Shown here one piece after another: positions 35,301 through 43,408 of a DNA stretch of 64,000 nt. Origin of the DNA: Flavobacterium sp. SM15. Lineage in GTDB: Bacteria; Bacteroidota; Bacteroidia; Flavobacteriales; Flavobacteriaceae. Each line of letters opens with the position of its first letter. The first letter of the stretch is position 1. The notes below the pieces were generated by a model. The model was not told the DNA's origin. It worked only from the letters and a program-made list of their open reading frames with translations, and searched no databases. A program made the position numbers and the translations under genes. Where the stretch lies: the NCBI RefSeq assembly GCF_022012335.1, contig NZ_JAKLTO010000007.1:62001-126000 (forward strand). Reading direction: 5' to 3'.

Positions 35301-35747
35301 CAGATCGATACGGATTTCGAGCTTTTGTTTCCCGACGAATACATCAACAATATTTCAGAACGTTTGAATTTATACAACGAACTGAGTCTGATTAAAACCG
35401 AAGAAGCGCTACAACAATACGAACAAAAACTCATTGACCGATTTGGTGCCCTACCCAAACAGGCTGTTGCCTTACTGAACAGCATTCGCATCAAGTGGAA
35501 AGCCACCCACATCGGAATTGAGAAACTGGTTCTGAAGCAAGGAAAAATGGTTGGTTATTTTGTCTCGGATCAACAATCCGATTACTACCAATCGGGCAAA
35601 TTCATGAAAGTGCTCCAATTCGTCCAAAAAAACGGAAATCTTTGCAAAATGAAGGAGAAAGAAACCAAAAACGGTTTGCGTTTACTGCTTACTTTTGAAA
35701 ACGTAAAATCTGTGAAACGTGCGCTGGAACTCATCGAAATGATTTAA
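32394..35747 (+). CDS. mfd: transcription-repair coupling factor
   Basis: 1117 residues, starting at TTG (MKLDIQNIYHQSAK). Mfd removes stalled RNA polymerase and recruits UvrA. It has the UvrB-like N-terminal modules (~1-340), the RNA-polymerase-interacting domain (~430-520, VGDYVTHIDHGIG), the RecG-like translocase with Walker A GDVGFGKTEVAI and DEEQ, and the C-terminal TRCF domain (~950-1090). Length is normal. The gene ends at a strong terminator. UvrC is encoded in the same window at 47365-49170. Confidence 0.96.
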   Translation: MKLDIQNIYHQSAKISQIAQQLQKRESKTQLKGLIGSSLSFVLEALFSKTDLPYLLIFQDKEEAAYYLNDLENLINDQDVLFYPGSYRRPYQIEETDNANVLLRAEVLNRINSRKKPAIIVTYPDALFEKVVTRKELDKNTLKVAVGDSISIDFINEVLFEYNFKRVDFVSEPGEFSVRGGIIDVFSFSNDNPYRIEFFGNEVDSIRTFDVETQLSVEKQKKITIIPNVENKFLKENRESFLEYISPQTVLFVQNTDLLLSQLDKLFGKATEAFEKLSKDIQHASPQAMFVNQQTFVKKALDFTLVELASKPIFRTEKTFEFHTQPQPSFNKQFDLLLNNLNDNHFNGFKNYLFCSNDGQAKRFHDIFESLDEANHENLRKQYNTVVFPLFQGFIDEELQIACYTDHQIFERYHKFNLKNGYSKKQTITLKELNTLSVGDYVTHIDHGIGKFGGLQKIQVEGKTQEAIKLVYADNDIVYVSIHSLHKISKYNGKDGAPPKIYKLGSSAWKTLKQKTKARVKHIAFNLIQLYAKRRLDKGYAFAPDSYLQAELESSFIYEDTPDQLKATQEVKADMENDRPMDRLVCGDVGFGKTEVAIRAAFKAVDNGKQVAVLVPTTILAFQHYKTFRERLKDMPVSVGYVNRFRSAKQKSETLKQLEEGKLDILIGTHQLVNKNVVFKDLGLLIVDEEQKFGVNVKDKLKTIAHNVDTLTLTATPIPRTLQFSLMAARDLSVITTPPPNRYPIETQVVGFNEEVIRDAISYEIERGGQVYFINNRIENIKEIAGMIQRLVPGTKVGVGHGQMDGKKLEELMLAFMDGEFDVLVATTIIESGLDVPNANTIFINNANNFGLSDLHQMRGRVGRSNKKAFCYFICPPYSVMTEEARKRIQALEQFSELGSGFNIAMKDLEIRGAGDLLGGEQSGFINDIGFDTYQKIMNEAIEELKENEFKELYPEENDIETKEYVKDIQIDTDFELLFPDEYINNISERLNLYNELSLIKTEEALQQYEQKLIDRFGALPKQAVALLNSIRIKWKATHIGIEKLVLKQGKMVGYFVSDQQSDYYQSGKFMKVLQFVQKNGNLCKMKEKETKNGLRLLLTFENVKSVKRALELIEMI

Positions 35748-35752
35748 AAAAT

Positions 35753-35785
35753 AAAGCCTCCCTTTCTTGCGACAGGGAGGCTTTT
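35753..35785 (+). terminator. terminator of mfd
   Basis: Perfect 11-bp stem AAAGCCTCCCT / AGGGAGGCTTT with T-run. Confidence 0.9.
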
Positions 35786-35907
35786 GAATTAACACACTAC
35801 TTAATTTCTTAAGTTTCTAAGGGCAAAATTGCGTTTTTTAAGCGCCACTCATGTTACTAAAGCTTTATGAATTTGTTAAGCAGATTAAGCCAATGTTATA
35901 TTAAAGA

Positions 35908-35931
35908 AAAAGCCTCCATAAAGAGGCTTTT
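35908..35931 (-). terminator. terminator of pgi
   Basis: Stem AAAAGCCTC / GAGGCTTTT just past the pgi stop; on the minus strand followed by TTTTTCTTT-like bases. Confidence 0.82.
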
Positions 35932-35932
35932 C

Positions 35933-37546
35933 TTATTTAAGAAAGTGTTTTAAAAGAAAAGTTGTCGAACTGTCGTGCGGTTTCATTTGCCCGGTGTTCA
36001 TCTCCTCCAAAATTGAATTGGCAAGCTGTTTACCGTATTCCACCCCAAACTGATCGTAACTAAAGATGTTCCAAACCACCCCTTGCACAAAAATTTTGTG
36101 CTCGTACATGGCAATAAGCGAACCAAGCGATTTAGGCGTTAGTTTTTCAATCAGCAAGGTATTTGTAGGCTTATTTCCAGAAAAGACTTTAAACGACGTT
36201 AAAAAATCATTATCACCGCTTTCTGCAATTACTTTCGCTTGATTTTTCCCTAAAAGGAGCGCTTCGGTTTGCGCAAAGAAATTGGACATTAATTTGTCAT
36301 GGTGTTCTTTGTTTTGGTGAAGTGATTCTTTAAAACCAATAAAATCACAAGGAATAAGTTTGGTTCCCTGATGAATTAACTGAAAAAATGCATGTTGTGA
36401 ATTACTTCCCGGTTCGCCCCAAACCACATTCCCGGTTTGATAGTTAACCGGTTTCCCTTCACGATCGGTACTTTTTCCATTGCTTTCCATGATGGCCTGT
36501 TGCAAATAAGGCGCCAGTTTTTTTAGATACTGCGAATATGGAATGACTGCTTCGGTCTCAGCTTCAAAAAAGTTATTGTACCAGATGCTCAGCATTGCTA
36601 AAACCACAGGAATATTTTTATCGAAAGCTTCCGTTTGAAAATGCTGGTCCATTTCATGAGCACCTTGCAGTAATTCTTCGAAAGCATCAAAACCGACCGC
36701 TAAAGCAATAGAAAGACCAACCGCACTCCACAACGAAAAACGTCCGCCTACCCAATCCCACATCGGGAAAATGTTTTCAGCACTGATTCCAAATTCGGTT
36801 ACTTTTTCACTGTTGGTAGAAACCGCCGCAAAATGTTTGGCGATGTTTTCTTCCGAAGTATGTTGTAAGAACCACTTTTTAATCGTGGTCGCGTTAGTAA
36901 TGGTTTCCTGAGTAGTAAAGGTTTTGGATACCACCACAAAAAGCGTGGTTTCCGGATTGAGTTTTTTGAGTACCTCGTTTACGTGATCGCCGTCGATATT
37001 GGAAACGAAATGCACGTTAAGATGATTTTTATAGAACTGCAGTGCTTCCACGACCATATCGGGGCCTAAATCGGAACCGCCGATCCCAATATTGACTACA
37101 TCAGTAAACGCTTTTCCGGTATATCCTCTTGACGACCCTGAGATAATTGCCTCTGAGAAAAGACGTACTTTTTGTTTTACCGCATTGATTTGAGGAACCA
37201 CATTATTTCCATCCACCAAAATGTTGGTTTCAGAAGAACGTAAAGCGGTGTGAAGCACAGCTCTGTTTTCCGTTACGTTAAGGATGTCTCCTGAAAAATA
37301 TTTTGAAATGGCTTCTTTCAAATCTAGCGCTTGAGCCAATTCCATAAGAAGGCTAACCGTTTGATCGGTAATGCGGTTCTTGGAGAAATCCAAAAGAAAA
37401 GTGTTCCAGCTGATGTGCATTTTTTCAGTTCGCGACGGGTCTTGTGCGAAGAGCTCCTGCATGGAAACTTCTTTTAGTTTGGTAAAATGTTTTTCTAACT
37501 TCTGCCAAGCAACCGTAGTGGTCGGACTTGTATTGTTTAACGCCAT
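35933..37546 (-). CDS. pgi: glucose-6-phosphate isomerase
   Basis: 537 residues. Interconverts glucose-6-phosphate and fructose-6-phosphate. Two SIS domains; PGI signatures include [14 protein letters not shown] and [18 protein letters not shown]. The catalytic Glu lies in the segment with [15 protein letters not shown]. Normal length for the ~540-residue type. It directly follows the M23 gene with no gap, so they are co-transcribed. Confidence 0.96.
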   Translation of the reverse strand: MALNNTSPTTTVAWQKLEKHFTKLKEVSMQELFAQDPSRTEKMHISWNTFLLDFSKNRITDQTVSLLMELAQALDLKEAISKYFSGDILNVTENRAVLHTALRSSETNILVDGNNVVPQINAVKQKVRLFSEAIISGSSRGYTGKAFTDVVNIGIGGSDLGPDMVVEALQFYKNHLNVHFVSNIDGDHVNEVLKKLNPETTLFVVVSKTFTTQETITNATTIKKWFLQHTSEENIAKHFAAVSTNSEKVTEFGISAENIFPMWDWVGGRFSLWSAVGLSIALAVGFDAFEELLQGAHEMDQHFQTEAFDKNIPVVLAMLSIWYNNFFEAETEAVIPYSQYLKKLAPYLQQAIMESNGKSTDREGKPVNYQTGNVVWGEPGSNSQHAFFQLIHQGTKLIPCDFIGFKESLHQNKEHHDKLMSNFFAQTEALLLGKNQAKVIAESGDNDFLTSFKVFSGNKPTNTLLIEKLTPKSLGSLIAMYEHKIFVQGVVWNIFSYDQFGVEYGKQLANSILEEMNTGQMKPHDSSTTFLLKHFLK

Positions 37547-38782
37547 CTATTCTTCAAATTTAACCGATGAAACCTTGTCTAATTCTTGTTTTAACGGAGC
37601 GATATAAGCCAGATATTTTGACTTGTACTTCGCCTCCAACGGTTCGGAGTTTGGAAGTTTCTGTCTTAAAGGATCCACTTGGATTCCATTTTTCCAAAAA
37701 CGATAACAAACGTGTGGTCCGGTAGCTAAACCTGTACTTCCCACCTTCCCGATGACCTGCCCCTGCTGCACGTGCTGACCGCGGCGCACCAGGATTTTGG
37801 ACATGTGAAGATACTGTGTTGTGTATGTAGAATTGTGTCGCACTTTAACAAAATTACCGTTACCTCCCGTATAACCGGTTTGCTCTACGGTTCCGGAAGC
37901 GGTAGTCATAATTGGGGTTCCGGTCGGTGCGGCATAATCGGTACCGTTGTGGGCTTTCCAGATCTTTTGCACCGGATGGAAACGGCTTCGGGTATAACGC
38001 GAGGTGATGTTCACGAATTTTAAAGGGGCTTTGAGGAACATGTTTTTCAACACTTTTCCTTCTTCGTCGTAATAATCAGTTTTTTTGGAATTTTCCTCTC
38101 GTTTAAAAGGAAAGGCATAAATCTTCTTGCCTTTGTATTCAAAATAAGACGCTTCAATGCTTTCCACACCAAGGTACTCCCCGTTTTCAAGGTATTTTTC
38201 ATTGATGATCATAGCAAACTTATCGCCTTTTTTAATCTTGAAGAAGTCTATGGACCAGGCGTAGATTTTAGACAATTCGGGTGCTAAAGCAGTTGAAACG
38301 CCTTCACGGCTTAACGTACTGGATACCGAACCGTCGATTTCCGCAGCAATAGCCCTGCGTTTAACCACTACCGGACGCTCTTTTTTATAAGCTACCGGAA
38401 TCGAATCACGTAAATCCACAACGTAGTAGCTCATTTTATCGGGCTGATAAATGAACGCCTGTAAGCTATTTGGGGCTTTTTTATCCTGAAGTAAGGTAAA
38501 GGCTTTTCCTATGCGGATATCGCGAACATCGAAAGAATCTTTTACCGTTTCATTGATCTGATGCACTTTTGCCGCATCGAAACCTTGTTCAGATAAAATT
38601 TTACCAAAACTGTCGCCCGATTGGATGGTATCGTGAATTACCTTGAAATCGTTTAGTTTGAAACCGAATTCGACCACGATTTTTTCCTTCGGAGCTGCAT
38701 TTTTTTTGGCGTTTTCTTTCTCTTCTTTAGTGTTACAAGCAAATAGTATTAAGGATAATAATATGATTGCGGTGTATCTCAA
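37547..38782 (-). CDS. M23-family peptidoglycan hydrolase-like lipoprotein
   Basis: 411 residues from a TTG at 38782, chosen because a lipoprotein signal starts there (RYTAIILLSLILFAC); the frame extends further upstream but would run into kynA. After an OapA/LysM-like linker region (~45-250) comes an M23 domain (~265-380) with zinc ligands in HNGTDYAAP. The second motif reads GPHVCYRFW, with Cys in place of the second His of HxH. The domain normally cuts peptide cross-links in the cell wall. It lies in a DUF3108-kynA-M23-pgi run. Confidence 0.8.
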   Translation of the reverse strand: MRYTAIILLSLILFACNTKEEKENAKKNAAPKEKIVVEFGFKLNDFKVIHDTIQSGDSFGKILSEQGFDAAKVHQINETVKDSFDVRDIRIGKAFTLLQDKKAPNSLQAFIYQPDKMSYYVVDLRDSIPVAYKKERPVVVKRRAIAAEIDGSVSSTLSREGVSTALAPELSKIYAWSIDFFKIKKGDKFAMIINEKYLENGEYLGVESIEASYFEYKGKKIYAFPFKREENSKKTDYYDEEGKVLKNMFLKAPLKFVNITSRYTRSRFHPVQKIWKAHNGTDYAAPTGTPIMTTASGTVEQTGYTGGNGNFVKVRHNSTYTTQYLHMSKILVRRGQHVQQGQVIGKVGSTGLATGPHVCYRFWKNGIQVDPLRQKLPNSEPLEAKYKSKYLAYIAPLKQELDKVSSVKFEE

Positions 38783-38810
38783 TGTAACTGCTTTAGTTTG
38801 GTTAATTAGT

Positions 38811-39737
38811 TTATTCTCCCCATCGCTCCAATTCCTCTGCAGTCCAAAGTTCGGGAAAAAATATTCTTCTTTGGTATTTTGGCAGCATGTATTTTTTCCA
38901 ATCACTGCCTCCGGTAGCTTCGTGGTTGCCCGGAACGCTTTCGATGTACTTCACCGCAGCGTTGTAATGTCCCATAACCCAAGTAATGTTTACCGTCTTA
39001 TCATAATGACGCATCGCAGCAATTAATTCCTTGTTTTGTTGATCCTGCTCAGGGAGTTGCTTGAATTTTTGCCAAAGATTAGTGGTATTGTACTCCTCCA
39101 TCAAGCAAAGGAATTCTTTTTTATATTTTCTTTCGAACTCTTTTAACAAGTATGATTTTTCACCGGTAGTATAATCTTTTCCAGCCGCTTGCCAATACAA
39201 ATGCTCGAAAGCATTTTCAAAAGATGAATTTCGGTCAATAGTAGCACGGAAACGTCTATCGATAAGATTAATCAAATCTGTGGAAGCAAATTCAATCAAA
39301 CGGTATTGCGCGCTTTGAAAACCACTTGCCGGCGTTAAGGTATTGCGGAATTTCAGGTACTGTTCCACTTCCATCCCATCGCCCATAATATCAAACGAAG
39401 TAGTCAGCATATCAAAGTATCGGCTGATGCGCATTAAACGTTCCGTAAAAAACGCCGTAGAAGGCTTTTCGGTTTGAGCCACCTGATTAATTTCCCACAA
39501 AATCATTTTAAACAGCAACTCATTGACCTGATGGTACATGATAAAAACCATTTCATCGGGCAAAGTCGTGCGCTGAATTTGAAGATTCAAAAGCGCATCG
39601 GTTTGGATATAATCCCAATAGGTAATTGGTTTGGACCACAAAAGGCCTTCTAAATGAGTTTCTGTTTTTTGATTGATCGCCTTATACTTGTCTTCAATCT
39701 GTTTGATTTTATCTTTTACTTCTGCGGTAATTTCCAT
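38811..39737 (-). CDS. kynA: tryptophan 2,3-dioxygenase
   Basis: 308 residues. Haem enzyme opening the indole ring of tryptophan to N-formylkynurenine. Family segments: ITYWDYIQTDALLNLQ near residue 36, MYHQVNELLFKMILWEI, and the proximal haem His in WVMGHYNAAVKYI. Its ATG overlaps the stop of the DUF3108 gene by one base. No other kynurenine-pathway gene is in the window. Confidence 0.92.
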   Translation of the reverse strand: MEITAEVKDKIKQIEDKYKAINQKTETHLEGLLWSKPITYWDYIQTDALLNLQIQRTTLPDEMVFIMYHQVNELLFKMILWEINQVAQTEKPSTAFFTERLMRISRYFDMLTTSFDIMGDGMEVEQYLKFRNTLTPASGFQSAQYRLIEFASTDLINLIDRRFRATIDRNSSFENAFEHLYWQAAGKDYTTGEKSYLLKEFERKYKKEFLCLMEEYNTTNLWQKFKQLPEQDQQNKELIAAMRHYDKTVNITWVMGHYNAAVKYIESVPGNHEATGGSDWKKYMLPKYQRRIFFPELWTAEELERWGE

Positions 39738-40513
39738 TATTTTTTTACTTTAACTTTAAAAGAATTTTGCAATCCTTTAAAACCTTCCAAATCGGCCTTG
39801 AGTGATCCTACGGCCAAGCTGGCTTTAATTCGTACGGGCACTTTGTTGTCGTCGTCGGAAATCCAGACCGTTAAACTTTCCTGCTCCTTGAACACTCTTC
39901 CGGACTGCACGTAAGGCCTGAAAATCAAGGTTGGAACGGTTCCGAATTTTGTACTGATGTCTTCGCGCCCTAAAAATTTCAGCTTGAACTTGTAGACTTC
40001 ATCATCGAAAAACATATCGATGACAATGGCCTCACCCACGCTCATTTTGTTAATTTTCGGATGATTTCTCAAATAATAAAACGAAGATACAATATCCTGA
40101 ACATTTTCGGTAACAGAAAGTGTTTTTTCGGTTTTATTTTTATAGTCTTTAACAAGAACCGTGTTTTTTGTTTGATTAAAAAAGCCTTCCTGGTTTTTGG
40201 TATAACCCCCTTCGTCAATTTTACGCAAAAACTGATACGGTTTACCGGTTTCTTTATCGAACATACTTTGGTAATCGTCTTCCACTTTAAAGAAAAGTTT
40301 GGCCATACCTACTGTATAACCGTGACCCACCACATGATGCACTTTTTTGTTGTTGCGAACCGCTTCTTTCACTTCTAAAGTAGCATAGCCGGCATTAACC
40401 AAACCATAATGAATACGAAATTTGAAAAACTCCCCAGTAGTAAAGGCAGAATCTTGTTGAGCAAATAAAAATAAGGTAACGAAGAAAAATAATATCGTGA
40501 ATGTTTTTTTCAT
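39737..40513 (-). CDS. DUF3108 domain exported protein
   Basis: 258 residues with a signal peptide (FTILFFFVTLFLFAQ). The start EFFKFRIHYGLVNAGYATLEV and VWISDDDNKVPVRIKASLAVGS are typical of DUF3108, a beta-rich periplasmic family with no fixed role. First gene of the DUF3108-kynA-M23-pgi run, with its own TAACTTTG box 41 bases upstream. Confidence 0.82.
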   Translation of the reverse strand: MKKTFTILFFFVTLFLFAQQDSAFTTGEFFKFRIHYGLVNAGYATLEVKEAVRNNKKVHHVVGHGYTVGMAKLFFKVEDDYQSMFDKETGKPYQFLRKIDEGGYTKNQEGFFNQTKNTVLVKDYKNKTEKTLSVTENVQDIVSSFYYLRNHPKINKMSVGEAIVIDMFFDDEVYKFKLKFLGREDISTKFGTVPTLIFRPYVQSGRVFKEQESLTVWISDDDNKVPVRIKASLAVGSLKADLEGFKGLQNSFKVKVKK

Positions 40514-40553
40514 CTTTTATTGTTTTTTTCAACAAGAAATACAATTTTCATTC

Positions 40554-40561
40554 CAAAGTTA
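40554..40561 (-). promoter_or_regulatory. -7 promoter box of the DUF3108 gene
   Basis: TAACTTTG on the minus strand, exact TAnnTTTG match. It sits just after the terminator at 40568-40600, so the DUF3108 gene need not depend on upstream transcription. Confidence 0.55.
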
Positions 40562-40567
40562 TAAAAA

Positions 40568-40600
40568 CAAAAAAACCCAGTCAAAAGAATGACTGAGTTT
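40568..40600 (-). terminator. terminator of the candidate small RNA
   Basis: On the minus strand the stem AAACTCAGTC / GACTGGGTTT is complete with one G-U pair and is followed by seven T residues. On the plus strand the same position is a C-A mismatch, so it was built for the minus strand. Confidence 0.75.
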
Positions 40601-40682
40601 TTATGCTATTAACCAACCAAAAAACTATAAATTATGAAAAATTTACTTGCTCAATGAGGCGTTATGAGTACCTCATTTTTGC
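40568..40682 (-). ncRNA. candidate small RNA, about 115 nt
   Basis: It has a promoter (40688-40719) and a terminator (40568-40600) on the minus strand with no credible gene between. The 5' part folds as a hairpin (arms 40671-40677 and 40653-40659, AATGAGG / CCTCATT). The middle, about 40605-40650, is unpaired by eye. Its complement reads like a flavobacterial translation start (AACCAACC ... AAATTATGAAAAA). It could regulate mRNAs by pairing, or be an attenuated leader. No known RNA family recognised. Confidence 0.45.
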
Positions 40683-40687
40683 GAGTG

Positions 40688-40719
40688 CAAATGTACGTTG
40701 TTTTTTTATCGATTTCCAA
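40688..40719 (-). promoter_or_regulatory. promoter of the candidate small RNA
   Basis: -7 box TACATTTG (40688-40695) and a TTG -33 element (40717-40719) 21 bases upstream. The bases after the box, CACTCGC, are the same as in the tRNA-Asn promoter. Confidence 0.6.
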
Positions 40720-40806
40720 TCAAAAATTCAACTTTAACACATTTTTAGCAAATTTTGTGTTTTTTGAAACTTGGTTTTTACATTATTCTCAATAAAAACA
40801 GGTTTT

Positions 40807-41970
40807 TTACAAAGTTCCTCGCAATTGTTGCTCTCTTTCTATAGACTCAAAAAGCGCTTTAAAGTTCCCTGCACCGAAGCCGCGGGCACCCATTCGCTGA
40901 ATAATCTCAAAGAAAAGCGTCGGACGGTCTTCCACCGGCTTGGTGAAAATCTGTAACAAATACCCTTCTTCATCGGCATCAATCATGATACCCAACTTCT
41001 GCAATTCGTTGATGTCTTCTTTAAATTTAGACATATGATCTTTCAAACGCTCCGGAATAGCATCATAATAAGCTTGCGGCGGTGTGCTTAAAAATTCCAC
41101 TCCGCGTGAACGCATATCGGCAACGGTTTTGATAATATCATCTGTGGCTACTGCAATATGCTGAACTCCTTCATCTTCATAGAAATCCAAATACTCTTCA
41201 ATCTGCGAACGTTTTTTACCGTTTGCCGGCTCATTGATCGGGAATTTGATACGTCCGTTTCCGTTGGACATAACTTTAGACATCAATGCGGAATACTCCG
41301 TAGTAATCTGTTTATCATCAAAAGAAAGGAAATTCACAAATCCCATCACGTCTTCAAACCATTTTACCGCTTCATTCATTCGGTTCCATCCCGTATTTCC
41401 AACCATATGGTCGATGTATTTTAACCCAACTGGCTCTGGATTGTAATCCGATTTCCACTCACTGTATCCCGGTAAAAAGATTCCGTTGTAATTTTTACGC
41501 TCTACAAAAATAAAAACTGTTTCTCCGTAGGCACCATAGATACCCGCACGCACTACTTCACCGTTCTCATCTTTTTCAACTACTGGTTCAAAATAAGGTT
41601 TTGCTCCTCTTTTTGTAGTTTCTTCAAAAGCAGAACGCGCATCTTCTACCCAAAGTGCAATAACTTTAACACCGTCTCCGTGTTTTTTTACGTGTTCCCC
41701 GATTGGCGAACTACTATTTAAAGCAGTTGTTAAAACTAAACGAATTTTATCTTGCTTTAATACATAAGAGGCTCTGTCTTTTACACCGGTTTCCAAACCT
41801 GCATACGCTAACGACTGAAAACCAAATGCTGTTTTGTAAAAATGAGCGGCTTGCTTGGCATTACCCACGTAAAACTCTACATAATCGGTTCCTAATAACG
41901 GAAGGAAGTCCTGAGCTCCTTCAAAAATTTTTTCTAATCCGTATTCTACTGATTTTATTTCTTGTGACAT
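40807..41970 (-). CDS. hpd: 4-hydroxyphenylpyruvate dioxygenase
   Basis: 387 residues from the ATG at 41970 (MSQEIKSVEYG); eight upstream codons are not needed. Fe(II) enzyme that turns 4-hydroxyphenylpyruvate into homogentisate in tyrosine breakdown. Two VOC-type halves; iron ligands His in KYIDHMVGN and GVQHIAVATD and Glu in FFEIIQRMGARGFGAGN. It follows hmgA by about 55 bases on the same strand, and hmgA uses its product. Confidence 0.95.
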   Translation of the reverse strand: MSQEIKSVEYGLEKIFEGAQDFLPLLGTDYVEFYVGNAKQAAHFYKTAFGFQSLAYAGLETGVKDRASYVLKQDKIRLVLTTALNSSSPIGEHVKKHGDGVKVIALWVEDARSAFEETTKRGAKPYFEPVVEKDENGEVVRAGIYGAYGETVFIFVERKNYNGIFLPGYSEWKSDYNPEPVGLKYIDHMVGNTGWNRMNEAVKWFEDVMGFVNFLSFDDKQITTEYSALMSKVMSNGNGRIKFPINEPANGKKRSQIEEYLDFYEDEGVQHIAVATDDIIKTVADMRSRGVEFLSTPPQAYYDAIPERLKDHMSKFKEDINELQKLGIMIDADEEGYLLQIFTKPVEDRPTLFFEIIQRMGARGFGAGNFKALFESIEREQQLRGTL

Positions 41971-42024
41971 GATATTCAATATTTTATACGACAAATCTAT
42001 TGCCTAAAGTTGTGTTTAATTAAT

Positions 42025-43182
42025 TTAATCTAACCAGGATTGGTAATACTGCTCATCGGCAATTTTCATCGCTTCCTCGGTAACCATTAAAGGCTTGAAG
42101 GTATCCACCATTACGGCTAACTCCTGCGTATCTACTTTACCGATACTTCTTTCGGTAGCTCCCGGGTGCGGTCCGTGCGGAATTCCTGCTGGGTGCAAGG
42201 AAATATGCCCCGCTTCGATATCGTTACGGCTCATGAAATCCCCATCCACATAATACAACACTTCATCACTGTCGATGTTACTGTGATTATAAGGTGCAGG
42301 AATCGACTCCGGATGGTAATCGTACAAACGCGGCACAAACGAACATACCACAAACGCATCGGTTTCGAAAGTTTGGTGTACGGGAGGCGGTTGGTGGATT
42401 CTACCGGTAATCGGCTCAAAATCATGGATTGACAAGGCATATGGATAGTTAAAACCATCATAACCAACCACATCAAACGGATGGGTAGCATAAACCATCT
42501 CAAAAATTTCGTCTTTCTTTTTTACTTTGATGACAAAATCCCCTTTTTCGTTATAAGTTTCCAATTCCTGAGGCTGACGGATGTCGCGCTCGCAAAACGG
42601 AGAATGTTCTAACAATTGTCCGAACCAGTTTCTATAACGTTTCGGGGTATAAATCGGACGACGGGATTCTACAATAAACAAACGATTATCATCGGTATCG
42701 AAATCGATTTTATAGATCATTCCTCGCGGAACAATTAAGTAATCCCCGTATTTGAAATCCAGATTCCCTAACATGGTGCGCAATTTTCCGGTTCCTCTGT
42801 GGATGAAAATCATTTCGTCTGCATCGGTATTTTTATAGAAATAATCGCGGGTGGATTCTTTTGGAGCAGCCAAAATAATGGTACAATCGCTGTTGGTTAA
42901 AACGGCTTTTCTGCTTTCTAGGTAGTCGTTTTCCGGTGTTACCTGAAATCCGCGCAGACGGTAGGATTGAATATTATTTGCTTTGGCAATTTTTGGCGCA
43001 ACACTGTATTGTTTACGAATTTCCTTTACCTGAGTAGGTCGGTGTTCGTGGTACATATTGGTGGACATTCCGTCAAAACCAATGGTTCCGAACAACTGCT
43101 CGTAATACAAACCTCCATTTTCCTTACGGAACTGAATGTGTCTTTTATGAGGGATTTTCCCTAATTTATGATAAAATGGCAT
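42025..43182 (-). CDS. hmgA: homogentisate 1,2-dioxygenase
   Basis: 385 residues. Opens the homogentisate ring to maleylacetoacetate. Cupin-like fold with the iron-site segment near SLHPAGIPHGPHPG and the N-terminal FRKENGGLYYEQLFGTIGF. Slightly short compared with the ~430-residue human enzyme but normal for Bacteroidota. It is the first gene of an hmgA-hpd pair. The later enzymes, the isomerase and fumarylacetoacetase, are not in this window. Confidence 0.92.
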   Translation of the reverse strand: MPFYHKLGKIPHKRHIQFRKENGGLYYEQLFGTIGFDGMSTNMYHEHRPTQVKEIRKQYSVAPKIAKANNIQSYRLRGFQVTPENDYLESRKAVLTNSDCTIILAAPKESTRDYFYKNTDADEMIFIHRGTGKLRTMLGNLDFKYGDYLIVPRGMIYKIDFDTDDNRLFIVESRRPIYTPKRYRNWFGQLLEHSPFCERDIRQPQELETYNEKGDFVIKVKKKDEIFEMVYATHPFDVVGYDGFNYPYALSIHDFEPITGRIHQPPPVHQTFETDAFVVCSFVPRLYDYHPESIPAPYNHSNIDSDEVLYYVDGDFMSRNDIEAGHISLHPAGIPHGPHPGATERSIGKVDTQELAVMVDTFKPLMVTEEAMKIADEQYYQSWLD

Positions 43183-43357
43183 TTTTTATTTGTTTAATGT
43201 TTAACGTTCGTTTATAAAAACTCGCTCATACCAAATAAAAACAGCTCATTCAGGATTTCTCTTGATGAGGAATTTTAAATGTGCCAATAAACCGGTCCAA
43301 TGTTTATTCATAACACTACAAATATCGGAAATTTTCTTGGAAAAAAAGATAAAATAA

Positions 43358-43390
43358 AAAATCCCAAAAAAACTGTTTTTTTGGGATTTT
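43358..43390 (-). terminator. terminator of the amino-acid permease gene
   Basis: Perfect 15-bp stem AAAATCCCAAAAAAA / TTTTTTTGGGATTTT with loop CTG. Confidence 0.85.
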
Positions 43391-43408
43391 GTGATATATA
43401 GAAAAATT

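Noticed and set aside
40644-40667. Plus-strand leader peptide MKNLLAQ before a hairpin
   Set aside because: No plus-strand gene follows it (hpd is on the minus strand), and the terminator at 40568-40600 is matched to the minus strand.
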